Assembly (NCBI GenBank): GCA_002401765.2
Contig: NVTY02000078.1
Location: 1-64,000, forward strand
DNA length: 64,000 nucleotides
Source of the DNA: Thiotrichaceae bacterium
GTDB lineage: Bacteria > Pseudomonadota > Gammaproteobacteria > SZUA-140
Direction of reading: 5' to 3'
Position numbers and translations under genes: made by a program. Every line of letters starts with the position of its first letter. Within the stretch, counting starts at the first letter, position 1. Below the pieces are notes generated by a model, which saw nothing but the letters and a program-made list of their open reading frames with translations, was not told the DNA's origin and did not search any database. This document shows, in pieces, positions 8,998 to 19,292 of the stretch.

Positions 8998-9232
8998 CTC
9001 TTTTTTTAAAGTGAAGCAGTAACTTTAAAATATAGATTATGCTTATTTGAACTACAAATGAGGTTATATACCAAGCACTCCAGATGCCAGCTGAATAAAG
9101 ATAATCAATATTGCAATTAACTTCGACTTCTTTACAAAACTCACCCATAGAGTTGTGTTGTAGACCTACATATAGTGCTAAACTAGCGATTATTAATGAA
9201 ACTAAAAGAGGAATTATTAATGTTTTTTTCAT
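8966..9232 (-). CDS. small two-span membrane protein, candidate immunity protein of the lysozyme-like cassette
   Basis: An 88-residue protein with a hydrophobic N-terminal segment (about 5-24) and a second at about 50-73, separated by a Cys-containing loop (EFCKEVEVNCNIDYLY) that would face the periplasm if the first segment is an uncleaved anchor. It starts 14 bp after the end of the lysozyme-like gene and ends inside attC site 5 (tail LTKRSSRTP). The layout repeats that of the two cassettes to its left. Function is inferred from that pattern only. Confidence 0.6.
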   Translation of the reverse strand: MKKTLIIPLLVSLIIASLALYVGLQHNSMGEFCKEVEVNCNIDYLYSAGIWSAWYITSFVVQISIIYILKLLLHFKKRVLTKRSSRTP

Positions 9233-9246
9233 TATTTACATCCCTT

Positions 9247-9760
9247 TTAATTCCATGGCCTTCTTAAATATAATTTTTCTACACGCGCACTATATTCAGT
9301 TACTTTTTCAGCCTCTAAAAAATTATAAATAGATGCGATTTTTTTGACAGATGGATTTTCAATACGGGCTTTGATTCTTGATAATAAAATAGCACCAAAT
9401 TCAATATTATAATATGGACATTCCAGTAGTTCTTTTGTAACGCCAATCTTACGCCAATACTTATAATGTATATTCATGGGTAAAATGGTTTTTTCTAAAT
9501 GGATAGAATATATCATACCATCCATGAGTTGTTTCCATATACATAATTGCCATTACTAAATTTGAATCAATTTTATTTCTTTTTGAAATTTGGATAATTA
9601 AACCACGTCATGTATTAACCTGACTGGCTATTTCAAATTCGTAAAATGGCTCTTCTCCAAATGCATATGGATTATCTTCTATTTCAAACCTAGCTGGAGT
9701 GTTTTCTATGATACTTTTTTTACGTGACTCCATATCATTTAATATTGCTATTGCATCCAT
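9247..9760 (-). pseudogene. lysozyme/transglycosylase-like protein, broken twice
   Basis: The ATG at 9760 follows AAAGGAAATTAAC and gives 50 residues ending QVNT, then an in-frame TGA (9608-9610). The same frame goes on through NKIDSNLVMAIMYMETTHGW, whose Glu in METTHG is a likely catalytic acid of the lysozyme/lytic-transglycosylase fold. At a run of six A (about 9490) the frame shifts by one base; removing one A restores the rest: TILPMNIHYKYW, ECPYYNIEFGAILL, PSVKKIASIYNFL and a terminal LYLRRPW. Repaired, it would be a protein of about 170 residues without a signal peptide, probably acting on the peptidoglycan glycan strand. The family assignment rests on pattern recognition, not on a search. 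As read, it is not functional. Confidence 0.55.
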
Positions 9761-9792
9761 GTTAATTTCCTTTAATTAAAATATTCCAAGTT

Positions 9793-9879
9793 CTAACGAT
9801 GAGCTAACCCGACCGCCCCACAACTTCAAATAAAAATGAAACCAGCTTTATGCGGTCGGGTTGAGCGACGGGTTATGCC
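9793..9879 (-). repeat. attC site 6
   Basis: On the minus strand: GCATAACCCGTCGCTCAACC at the start and GGGTTAGCTCATCGTTAG at the end; the inner arms CCGACCGC and GCGGTCGG pair. It closes the nucleotidyltransferase-HEPN cassette, the rightmost cassette of the cluster. Confidence 0.92.
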
Positions 9880-9890
9880 TTTCTATTCCA

Positions 9891-10775
9891 TCATGACTCA
9901 AAACACTTAATCTTTTCTTGGCAGAGCTTTTTTGTTAAATTTTGTAAAATCTGTACGCGCTCGGCTAACCACACAAGTTCTTCTTCCGTAATTTTGTAAT
10001 GCTCCGAATAACGCGCATCGACATAGGCTTGTTTAAGCAATTGAAAACGGCGGCGATACATTTTTTTATCTTGTGGAAACACCTCGGTAATTTGTTCATT
10101 TTGTAAGATGGCCAACGCATTCAACTGCTTCAAATTATGTGTGTTGGGCTTGTAATTAGTCAAAACGAGTAGCAAACTGGAATAAAAACGTTCTGTGGCT
10201 TGGTGAAGTTGAAACGCCGCTTCTTTTAGAAAACTTTTGGCTAGAGTCATAGCAAAAATTTCATAGAAATTCTGAGCACTCTCAAACCACTGCTCATAGT
10301 GTTTTTCCGCAATAGCTTTGTATTCTCCCGGACTGAGATTGCCCGCCTCCACCAACTCACGTTGATCGGTTTCATATAGCACAATCCCTTCACGTTTGAT
10401 ATCTGTGAAAAAGTATTGGCCCGTGACTAAGGCATCATTCACTTCCTCCAGAGTGTGAACGAGAAGGTTTAAAGGTGGACGAACCTGTAACTCAATTCGG
10501 TCTTCAGCGCGATCCCACAATTTATAGTCTTCAAGCAGTTTTTTGTGACTGACGATCACGAGAATGTCATAATCGCTGACGTAACCGTGGGCAGGATCAT
10601 TCACCCATTTTCCGGTAGCATGACTACCAAATAAGATGATTTTTAATATCCGGCTGTGTTTTCTCTCTCCGGTGGAAAAACCGGTGATTTGCTCCAATTC
10701 ATCGCGCAAGACGGCTACGATATGCGCTAAATGTTTTCGCCTGGAGGCGGATAAATGGTCGAGGTTTTCATTCAT
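9891..10775 (-). CDS. nucleotidyltransferase fused to a HEPN-like domain
   Basis: A 294-residue cytoplasmic protein. The N-terminal half carries a minimal nucleotidyltransferase domain: GSHATGKW (about 49) and the metal-binding SDYDILVIV (about 66). The C-terminal half (about 155-285) is helical with FQLHQATERFYSSLLL, the mark of a HEPN-type domain. In separate form such pairs make MNT/HEPN toxin-antitoxin modules in which the transferase modifies and silences the HEPN ribonuclease; fused forms also exist. The catalytic RxxxxxH of HEPN ribonucleases is not obvious here, so the domain may be structural. The gene ends 12 bp before attC site 6, so it is an integron cassette. Confidence 0.75.
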   Translation of the reverse strand: MNENLDHLSASRRKHLAHIVAVLRDELEQITGFSTGERKHSRILKIILFGSHATGKWVNDPAHGYVSDYDILVIVSHKKLLEDYKLWDRAEDRIELQVRPPLNLLVHTLEEVNDALVTGQYFFTDIKREGIVLYETDQRELVEAGNLSPGEYKAIAEKHYEQWFESAQNFYEIFAMTLAKSFLKEAAFQLHQATERFYSSLLLVLTNYKPNTHNLKQLNALAILQNEQITEVFPQDKKMYRRRFQLLKQAYVDARYSEHYKITEEELVWLAERVQILQNLTKKLCQEKIKCFES

Positions 10776-10880
10776 CCGCTCATATTACGCTGATCAAAGC
10801 CAAGTTCAAAATCGTACAGTAATTTAGGGCCTTGTATCTCACCAGAGAGATGCGTCTAATGTGCAATATGCACAAGCAAG

Positions 10881-11912
10881 CTATGTCGCGACCCGAAACA
10901 ACTCCCTCAGCACCACCGTGGCATAACTGCCTGCTGGCAGCTCAAACTGCAGTTCAATCACTTGCGGCTCAAGCTGTGTACACTGCAAGCCTTTCGGCAT
11001 TAAACGTAATGAACGACGCTGTTGTTTGAGACCGGCTCGCTTCAGGCCATCGCAAAACAGCATTTCACCATCCGCTATCGATTGCTCTAACGCCGCAACA
11101 TCCAGGGTTGGTACTAACTCACCACTGCCCCACATTGCCCCAGTGGGATGAACATCAAACTCATTGATGCGTTGTGCAATCTCATCGTCCGCTGATTCAA
11201 TGGGAAAGATGCTCTGCGTGCCGGCCAGCATCATCACATCACCCGCCATTGCCTGGTTCCATGCACCCGACTCAACACGGGCTGCCAGTATCTGATTAAA
11301 GATCCATGATCGGGCGGCTGAGAGATACATGCCCTTTTCTGGACGACGCACCTTTTTCATTTTCCCTAAGAACATCGCGCTTGCTTTTTCGAGATTTGAG
11401 AAACCGAAACGTTGCTCACCAAAGTAATTAGGCACACCATTAGCGACAATTTCGGCAATACGATCTTCAAGGTGATTAAAGTCACCTTTAATGTCACGTA
11501 CCACTAGTTTAAAGCGGTTTCCCTGCAATGCGCCGCGCTTTAGTTTTCGGCGGTGACGAGTGATCTCGACAAATTCGATGCCCCCTTCTGTCAGTGAATG
11601 CCAGTCCGGTTCTTCTTTACCCGCCAGGTCAACACTAAACCATTGGCGGGTCACGGCTCGGCGATCTTTTAATCCGGCATAGCCGACATCGACCTGCCGT
11701 ACACCGGCAAAGCGCGCGATCTGTTTCGCGACCCATTCGGTATTGGCATTCTTTTTTCTCACGTTAAGAAAGGCGTGGGTGCCATCTCTATCGGCTTCAA
11801 AACCCAGTATTTCGTCCACCTGAAAGTCTTCCGGTGTGGCGCGGATAACGCCCGTGATTAAAGGCTCGCCATCGGCGTAAGGCCAGTTGAGTGGGAATTT
11901 ATCTTCTTTCAT
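10881..11912 (-). CDS. truD: tRNA pseudouridine(13) synthase TruD
   Basis: TruD converts uridine 13 of some tRNAs to pseudouridine. The N-terminal PEDFQVDEIL, the GYAGLKDRRAVTRQWFSV segment with the catalytic Asp (LKD), the RHRRKLKRGALQGNRF stretch and NYFGEQRFGF are all as in the family. About 343 residues from the ATG at 11912. Longer starts at 11933 and 11942 exist, but they lie in a dispersed repeat and have no ribosome-binding site; the choice is uncertain. It is the last gene of the housekeeping block and ends about 100 bp from the start of the cassette cluster. Confidence 0.93.
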   Translation of the reverse strand: MKEDKFPLNWPYADGEPLITGVIRATPEDFQVDEILGFEADRDGTHAFLNVRKKNANTEWVAKQIARFAGVRQVDVGYAGLKDRRAVTRQWFSVDLAGKEEPDWHSLTEGGIEFVEITRHRRKLKRGALQGNRFKLVVRDIKGDFNHLEDRIAEIVANGVPNYFGEQRFGFSNLEKASAMFLGKMKKVRRPEKGMYLSAARSWIFNQILAARVESGAWNQAMAGDVMMLAGTQSIFPIESADDEIAQRINEFDVHPTGAMWGSGELVPTLDVAALEQSIADGEMLFCDGLKRAGLKQQRRSLRLMPKGLQCTQLEPQVIELQFELPAGSYATVVLRELFRVAT

Positions 11913-11931
11913 ATTGAGTACTGTCTCTGTC

Positions 11932-12075
11932 ATTACGAGCAACGCGAAGTAATCTCGAACTTTTGAGTATCATTGAGGGATGGGATTGCTTCGTCGTTCC
12001 ACTCCTCGCAATGACACTGGTGCCACTCCTCGTAATGACACTGGCGCCACTTCTCGCAATGACACTTGCTCGAGA
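11932..12075. repeat. dispersed palindromic repeat with three 24-bp tandem units
   Basis: The left part (ATTACGAGCAACGCGAAG, then TAATCTCG) is complementary to GGGATTGCTTCGTCG and CTCGCAATGAC further right, a common bacterial intergenic palindrome. From 11999 the unit CCACTCCTCGCAATGACACTGG with a 2-bp spacer is repeated three times with a 24-bp period. It fills the gap between ispF and truD. No coding function is seen. Confidence 0.8.
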
Positions 12076-12097
12076 CGTAAGGACATGAATTCAAACA

Positions 12098-12577
12098 TCA
12101 TAACGATTCATTAAGCAGAACAACCGCGTGGGTTGAGATCCCTTCACCGCGCCCGGTATAACCCATTTTTTCAGTGGTGGTCGCCTTAACATTAACCCGC
12201 TCAACGGCAATCTGTAGGTCATCAGCCAGCAACTCGCGCATCTCAGGAATATGCCTCATCATCTTTGGTGCTTGAGCGATAATGGTGATATCGGCATTGG
12301 AGAGCGTATAACCTTTATCGTTTAATAGCGCGACGATGTGGCGCAGTAAAATACGGCTATCGATCCCTTTGTTATCAGGATCGGTATCGGGAAAGTGCTG
12401 ACCGATATCACCGAGGGCGGCGGCACCCAGCAGTGCATCACACAGTGCGTGCACCAGCACGTCACCATCGGAATGTGCTTCTAACCCTTGTTCATATGGG
12501 ATTGAGACGCCGCCAATAATCACCACATCTTTATCGTCAGTAAAACGATGTGCATCAAAACCGTGGCCTATTCTCAT
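12098..12577 (-). CDS. ispF: 2-C-methyl-D-erythritol 2,4-cyclodiphosphate synthase
   Basis: IspF makes the cyclic diphosphate of the non-mevalonate isoprenoid pathway in the cytoplasm. At 159 residues it has normal length. Zinc-binding DAHRF near residue 8, the second zinc-binding His in [13 protein letters not shown] (about 57-69) and the C-terminal [17 protein letters not shown] are present. It overlaps ispD by 4 bp, so the two are translationally coupled, and it follows ftsB and ispD in the standard order. Confidence 0.97.
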   Translation of the reverse strand: MRIGHGFDAHRFTDDKDVVIIGGVSIPYEQGLEAHSDGDVLVHALCDALLGAAALGDIGQHFPDTDPDNKGIDSRILLRHIVALLNDKGYTLSNADITIIAQAPKMMRHIPEMRELLADDLQIAVERVNVKATTTEKMGYTGRGEGISTHAVVLLNESL

Positions 12578-13302
12578 TTGTTATGCTCGCTTTTTGTCAC
12601 CGTAGATCGCTGCTGTTGTAGATAGAGCTGCGCCAATTCTAAGTCTTGTGGCAGGGTGATTTTAATATTATCGGAATGCCCTGCCACTACCGTTGGTCGA
12701 TACCCCAGTGACTCTACTGCGCTTGCTTCGTCGGTAATGGGGAGGTTTTGTGTCATCGCATGTTCAATCGCTTCAATCAATAGGCGGATGCGAAACATCT
12801 GCGGCGTCAGTGCGCGCCATAGCCCGTCACGATTGACCGTCTCGGTGATGGCGCCATCGGCATTGGCTCGCTTCATGGTGTCATTCACTGGTGCGGCCAG
12901 GATGCCACCAATACCGCTACTCGCCTGGTCGATTAAACGATCAATATCCTCTGCTCGCAGACAAGGGCGTGCGGCGTCATGTACCAATGCCCAGTCATCC
13001 TTGGCGGCAATATCATTGAGTGCCTGCAAGGCATTTAAGACGGAGTGATAACGTTCAGCGCCACCCGTGACCCACGTCACCTCGTCACCAAAGTGCTCTT
13101 CAAGGGCCTGCCAACGATGATCATGCCTGGCCACTGCCACCACCACACCCGCAATACGCGAATGATCAACCATGCGTTCGATGGTGTGTTGTAACAGCGT
13201 TTTGTCATGCAGTGTGAGATATTGCTTGGGCAGTTCACTGCCCATGCGTTTGCCGACGCCGGATGCAGGGATGACGCCCCAATAACGTGGCGGATTATTC
13301 AT
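12574..13302 (-). CDS. ispD: 2-C-methyl-D-erythritol 4-phosphate cytidylyltransferase
   Basis: IspD joins CTP to methylerythritol phosphate in the isoprenoid pathway. The nucleotide-binding opening [18 protein letters not shown] and the VHDAARPC motif are clear. I chose the ATG at 13302 (242 residues), which overlaps the ftsB stop (ATGAATAA), over the upstream ATG at 13326, because [15 protein letters not shown] fits the usual start. The gene lies between ftsB and ispF and overlaps both. Confidence 0.96.
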   Translation of the reverse strand: MNNPPRYWGVIPASGVGKRMGSELPKQYLTLHDKTLLQHTIERMVDHSRIAGVVVAVARHDHRWQALEEHFGDEVTWVTGGAERYHSVLNALQALNDIAAKDDWALVHDAARPCLRAEDIDRLIDQASSGIGGILAAPVNDTMKRANADGAITETVNRDGLWRALTPQMFRIRLLIEAIEHAMTQNLPITDEASAVESLGYRPTVVAGHSDNIKITLPQDLELAQLYLQQQRSTVTKSEHNK

Positions 13303-13567
13303 CGACCGTCTGAAAAAAGGTTTCACCCGGTTTGATTAACCCCAGTTCACTGCGGGCACGTTCTTCAATCGCATCGACCCCTTTTTTAAGATCATTGACC
13401 TCAGCCTCAAGTGCCCTGTTACGCTCAGTCAGCACATTGTTTTCCTGCACTTGATGGTCAAGTACCTGTTGCAGTGCTAAGGTATCAACGATACCACCGT
13501 CACCACGCCATAATTTGATTTGCAGTAGTACTAGCAACACAAAAAGAATGGCAAGGATGATCTTCAT
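13295..13567 (-). CDS. ftsB: cell division protein FtsB
   Basis: FtsB is a small bitopic inner-membrane protein of the FtsQLB divisome complex. From the ATG at 13567 it has 90 residues: a membrane helix (IILAILFVLLVLLQIKLW) and then a coiled coil (NNVLTERNRALEAEVNDLKKG) ending in the conserved ARSELGLIKPGETFF. An upstream start would add 18 polar residues before the helix and is less likely. It lies between eno and ispD as in many gammaproteobacteria. Confidence 0.93.
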   Translation of the reverse strand: MKIILAILFVLLVLLQIKLWRGDGGIVDTLALQQVLDHQVQENNVLTERNRALEAEVNDLKKGVDAIEERARSELGLIKPGETFFQTVDE

Positions 13568-13662
13568 GGGTGACGTGGGTCTATCAGAGTGTTCTGGTAA
13601 ACTCATCGCTGCCACCATCATTGATCAGATCAACCTCGCCAAACGACGCTCGAATATTTTTA

Positions 13663-14982
<1,320 letters not shown>

Positions 14983-14999
14983 TTATTTTTAATTTCGAT

Positions 15000-15021
15000 G
15001 AGACCCCTCGTGCAAAGGTCT
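15000..15021. repeat. short remnant of a MITE-like end
   Basis: GAGACC directly joined to a close copy of TCGTGCAAAGGTCT, the two ends of the 139-bp element found at 36781. It looks like a collapsed copy left between eno and pyrG. The assignment rests on about 20 bases only. Confidence 0.4.
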
Positions 15022-15038
15022 TTTTATATCTCTAACAA

Positions 15039-15071
15039 ACATCGCGCCAATCAGTTCTATTGGCGCGATGT
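15039..15071 (-). terminator. rho-independent terminator after pyrG
   Basis: A 13-bp perfect stem (ACATCGCGCCAAT with its complement) with a 7-base loop, followed on the minus strand by TTTGTTAG. It lies 3 bp after the pyrG stop and separates pyrG from eno. Confidence 0.8.
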
Positions 15072-15073
15072 GA

Positions 15074-16705
<1,632 letters not shown>

Positions 16706-16841
16706 CTAAAGAGTAAGAAGTTTGTGTTTAAAAACAACAAACAGGACGGGGGTGTATATTACAAGAGTCGCCTTGTTTGCTCAATCGAATTTTGTTTGAC
16801 AACCCCACTATATTTCTATGGAAATCATTGATAGATGGCAA

Positions 16842-18230
16842 TTAACGCATTGAGATGCTCACACTCGGCTCATGACGCTGGGCTAGAAACGGCGCGCAAC
16901 TGAAATATCCCACGACCGCCGCCAACTGATCGCCAAGGTAGATCAGTGGAATTCGATTTCGCTGCCATGGCGGTACGCCTGCCTGCTGTAAAAGCCCCTT
17001 TAACGCATGGCGGTGGCGGCGCCCCGGTAGTTGGCAGCGCTCTCCTCCCCGGCGAAAGCGGACAGTCATTGGCAGTTGCTGGCACTGTTTGAGATGCAAG
17101 GCCTGGCTAGCATCATCCTCGTCACCCGGTTCCATTAGGCGCGTTTGCAGCGTACCCAAGCCCGCCGGCAGCAGCAGTGCACTTTGATGCCAGGCCCACT
17201 CAATGCGCTGTGAAGTATCAAAAGATACTAGTGGTGGCATCACATAAATATACCCGCGATGTCGACGCAACTCGCCACCCGCCCATGAGACCAGTGGCAT
17301 TGCATCTTCTTTGGCGCTGATCAATGATGTTTCAATCTGATTAATAATGGCTGAAGAAATAATACCAAAACCGATTGCCTTAATCCAAAATCTCAATAGA
17401 TTTTTACGTCGCGGTAGGCTCAACTGCTGCACATAATGAAGCGAAATCCGATCTGGTAACGCCATCTCCCGACGCCACTGCGCAGCCGCTTTCAGGTCTT
17501 CAAGCGCCAATTCATCCAACAAGCCGGCGGCCTCTGCACAGTGAGCGGCTGAGCGAGAAACGGTTTTACTCAACGCTGGCCAGTGCGCCTTAAGCGCTGG
17601 CATCACTTCGTGGCGCAGAAAGTTGCGCTCAAAATTGAGGTCTTGATTACTCGGGTCTGCAAGCCACTCAAGTCGCTTTTCTTGCGCATAGTGATTGATT
17701 AATGCTTGCTCGACAGCCAGCAAAGGGCGCGCCAGATGGCCATTTGAAAAAGCGGTTCTGAGTGGCATGGCCGCCAATCCGTGCGGACCTGCCCCTCGAA
17801 CCAGTTGGAGTAATAATGTCTCGGCCTGATCTTCACGATGGTGCGCGGTTAACAGCACATCCCCTGTTTCAATGAGCTCAGAAAAGGCCTGATAGCGGGC
17901 ATCACGCGCGGCGGCTTCAGGGCTTTCACCACGCTTCGCGCGGGCATCCAGATTGAAAACATGGCAAGGAATATCAAGCGCATCACACACCGACACCGCA
18001 TGCGCGGCCCATTCGGCTGCCTTGGGATTCAAACCGTGGTTAACATGCACGGCATTGAGCGTTGCCAACAGCTGCGGGCGCAGTGTCGCCATGGCGTGAA
18101 GCAATACATGGGAATCGATACCGCCGCTAAAGGCAATCCAATAACGATGAGTGGGGTAACGGTTGAGCGAAATTTGTCGCAACGCCTCGCCCAATTGTGT
18201 TAACAACTGGGGTATCGCGGCAGTGGTCAT
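16842..18230 (-). CDS. tilS: tRNA(Ile)-lysidine synthase
   Basis: TilS adds lysine to C34 of the tRNA that reads AUA codons, an essential modification. The ATP-binding PP-loop motif FSGGIDSHV is at residues 34-42, HHREDQAET near 150, and the C-terminal part (about 360-455) carries the TilS C-terminal domain with RFRRGGERCQLPGRRHRHALKGLLQ. The 462-residue length is normal. It starts 8 bp after the accA stop. Confidence 0.96.
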   Translation of the reverse strand: MTTAAIPQLLTQLGEALRQISLNRYPTHRYWIAFSGGIDSHVLLHAMATLRPQLLATLNAVHVNHGLNPKAAEWAAHAVSVCDALDIPCHVFNLDARAKRGESPEAAARDARYQAFSELIETGDVLLTAHHREDQAETLLLQLVRGAGPHGLAAMPLRTAFSNGHLARPLLAVEQALINHYAQEKRLEWLADPSNQDLNFERNFLRHEVMPALKAHWPALSKTVSRSAAHCAEAAGLLDELALEDLKAAAQWRREMALPDRISLHYVQQLSLPRRKNLLRFWIKAIGFGIISSAIINQIETSLISAKEDAMPLVSWAGGELRRHRGYIYVMPPLVSFDTSQRIEWAWHQSALLLPAGLGTLQTRLMEPGDEDDASQALHLKQCQQLPMTVRFRRGGERCQLPGRRHRHALKGLLQQAGVPPWQRNRIPLIYLGDQLAAVVGYFSCAPFLAQRHEPSVSISMR

Positions 18231-18238
18231 TGATCAAG

Positions 18239-19198
18239 TTACTCGCTTTTGAAGTTGCCGTATCCCATCAGACGCTGGTAACGACGCTCAATCAGCTGGT
18301 CTAGATCCATGCCGTCAAACTCCGCCAGCGCTTTCTTGATTGAGAGTTTAAGACGATAGGCCGTCATTTCGATATTGCGATGGGCAGCACCTAGTGGCTC
18401 AGTGATCACTTCATCGACCAATTCCAGCTCTTTAAGGCGCTCCGAGGTGATCCCCATCGCCTCGGCGGCCTCTTCTGCTTTGTCTGCACTCTTCCATAAA
18501 ATCGAGGCACAACCTTCTGGCGAAATCACCGAATAGGTGCTGTATTGCAACATCATGACCCAGTCACCGACACCGATGGCCAGTGCGCCACCCGAGCCCC
18601 CTTCACCAATCACGGTACAGATAATCGGTGTCCTCAGGGTCGACATCAGCCGTAGGTTGCGCGCAATCGCCTCACTCTGACCACGCTCTTCAGCATCAAC
18701 ACCCGGGTATGCGCCCGGGGTATCAATAAATGTCAGTATAGGCATTTTAAAACGCGCCGCCATTTCCATTAGGCGTTGCGCCTTACGGTAGCCTTCCGGG
18801 CGTGGCATGCCAAAATTACGCCGTACCTTCTCTTTGGTATCACGTCCTTTCTGGTGCCCGATAATCATCACCGGTCGCTCATCAAGACGTGCGATGCCGC
18901 CCACAAGGGCGGCATCGTCGGCAAACATACGATCACCGTGCAGCTCTTCAAAATCGGTGAACATCAACTTGATATAATCAAGCGTGTAAGGGCGCAGCGG
19001 ATGACGTGCCAGTTGTGAAACCTGCCATGGCTTTAGCTTGGAGAAAATCGACTCCGTCATTGAAGTACATTTTTCCTCCAGGCGCACCAACTCATCGGAG
19101 ATGTTGATATCGTTATCGCTACCGACATTACGCAACTCTTCGATCTTCGCCTCCATTTCAGCGATTGGCTGTTCAAATTCCAGGTAATTCAGGTTCAT
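18239..19198 (-). CDS. accA: acetyl-CoA carboxylase carboxyltransferase subunit alpha
   Basis: AccA with AccD forms the carboxyltransferase that makes malonyl-CoA, the first step of fatty acid synthesis. The 319-residue protein begins [16 protein letters not shown] and carries [46 protein letters not shown] and [11 protein letters not shown], all typical. It follows dnaE and precedes tilS in the common gammaproteobacterial order. Confidence 0.98.
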   Translation of the reverse strand: MNLNYLEFEQPIAEMEAKIEELRNVGSDNDINISDELVRLEEKCTSMTESIFSKLKPWQVSQLARHPLRPYTLDYIKLMFTDFEELHGDRMFADDAALVGGIARLDERPVMIIGHQKGRDTKEKVRRNFGMPRPEGYRKAQRLMEMAARFKMPILTFIDTPGAYPGVDAEERGQSEAIARNLRLMSTLRTPIICTVIGEGGSGGALAIGVGDWVMMLQYSTYSVISPEGCASILWKSADKAEEAAEAMGITSERLKELELVDEVITEPLGAAHRNIEMTAYRLKLSIKKALAEFDGMDLDQLIERRYQRLMGYGNFKSE

Positions 19199-19292
19199 AT
19201 CAATCCAAAATCAAAATATTTGCCGTTATTCTAGCAGAATGCTCGGCTGAGTGTGTAGCACGCGGCATCGTTGCGTGCCGCGTATGACTTGT

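Noticed and set aside
10776-10880. A possible attI site or integrase promoter at the right end of the cassette cluster
   Set aside because: I found no integrase fragment and no convincing core site; the bases lead straight into truD.
11999-12070. Three 24-bp tandem units as a regulatory array for truD
   Set aside because: They are part of a larger dispersed palindromic repeat and lie in a plain intergenic gap; nothing ties them to truD control.
19255-19285. Hairpin between dnaE and accA as a terminator
   Set aside because: CGCGGCA and TGCCGCG can pair, but there is no T-run and the two genes are usually transcribed together.
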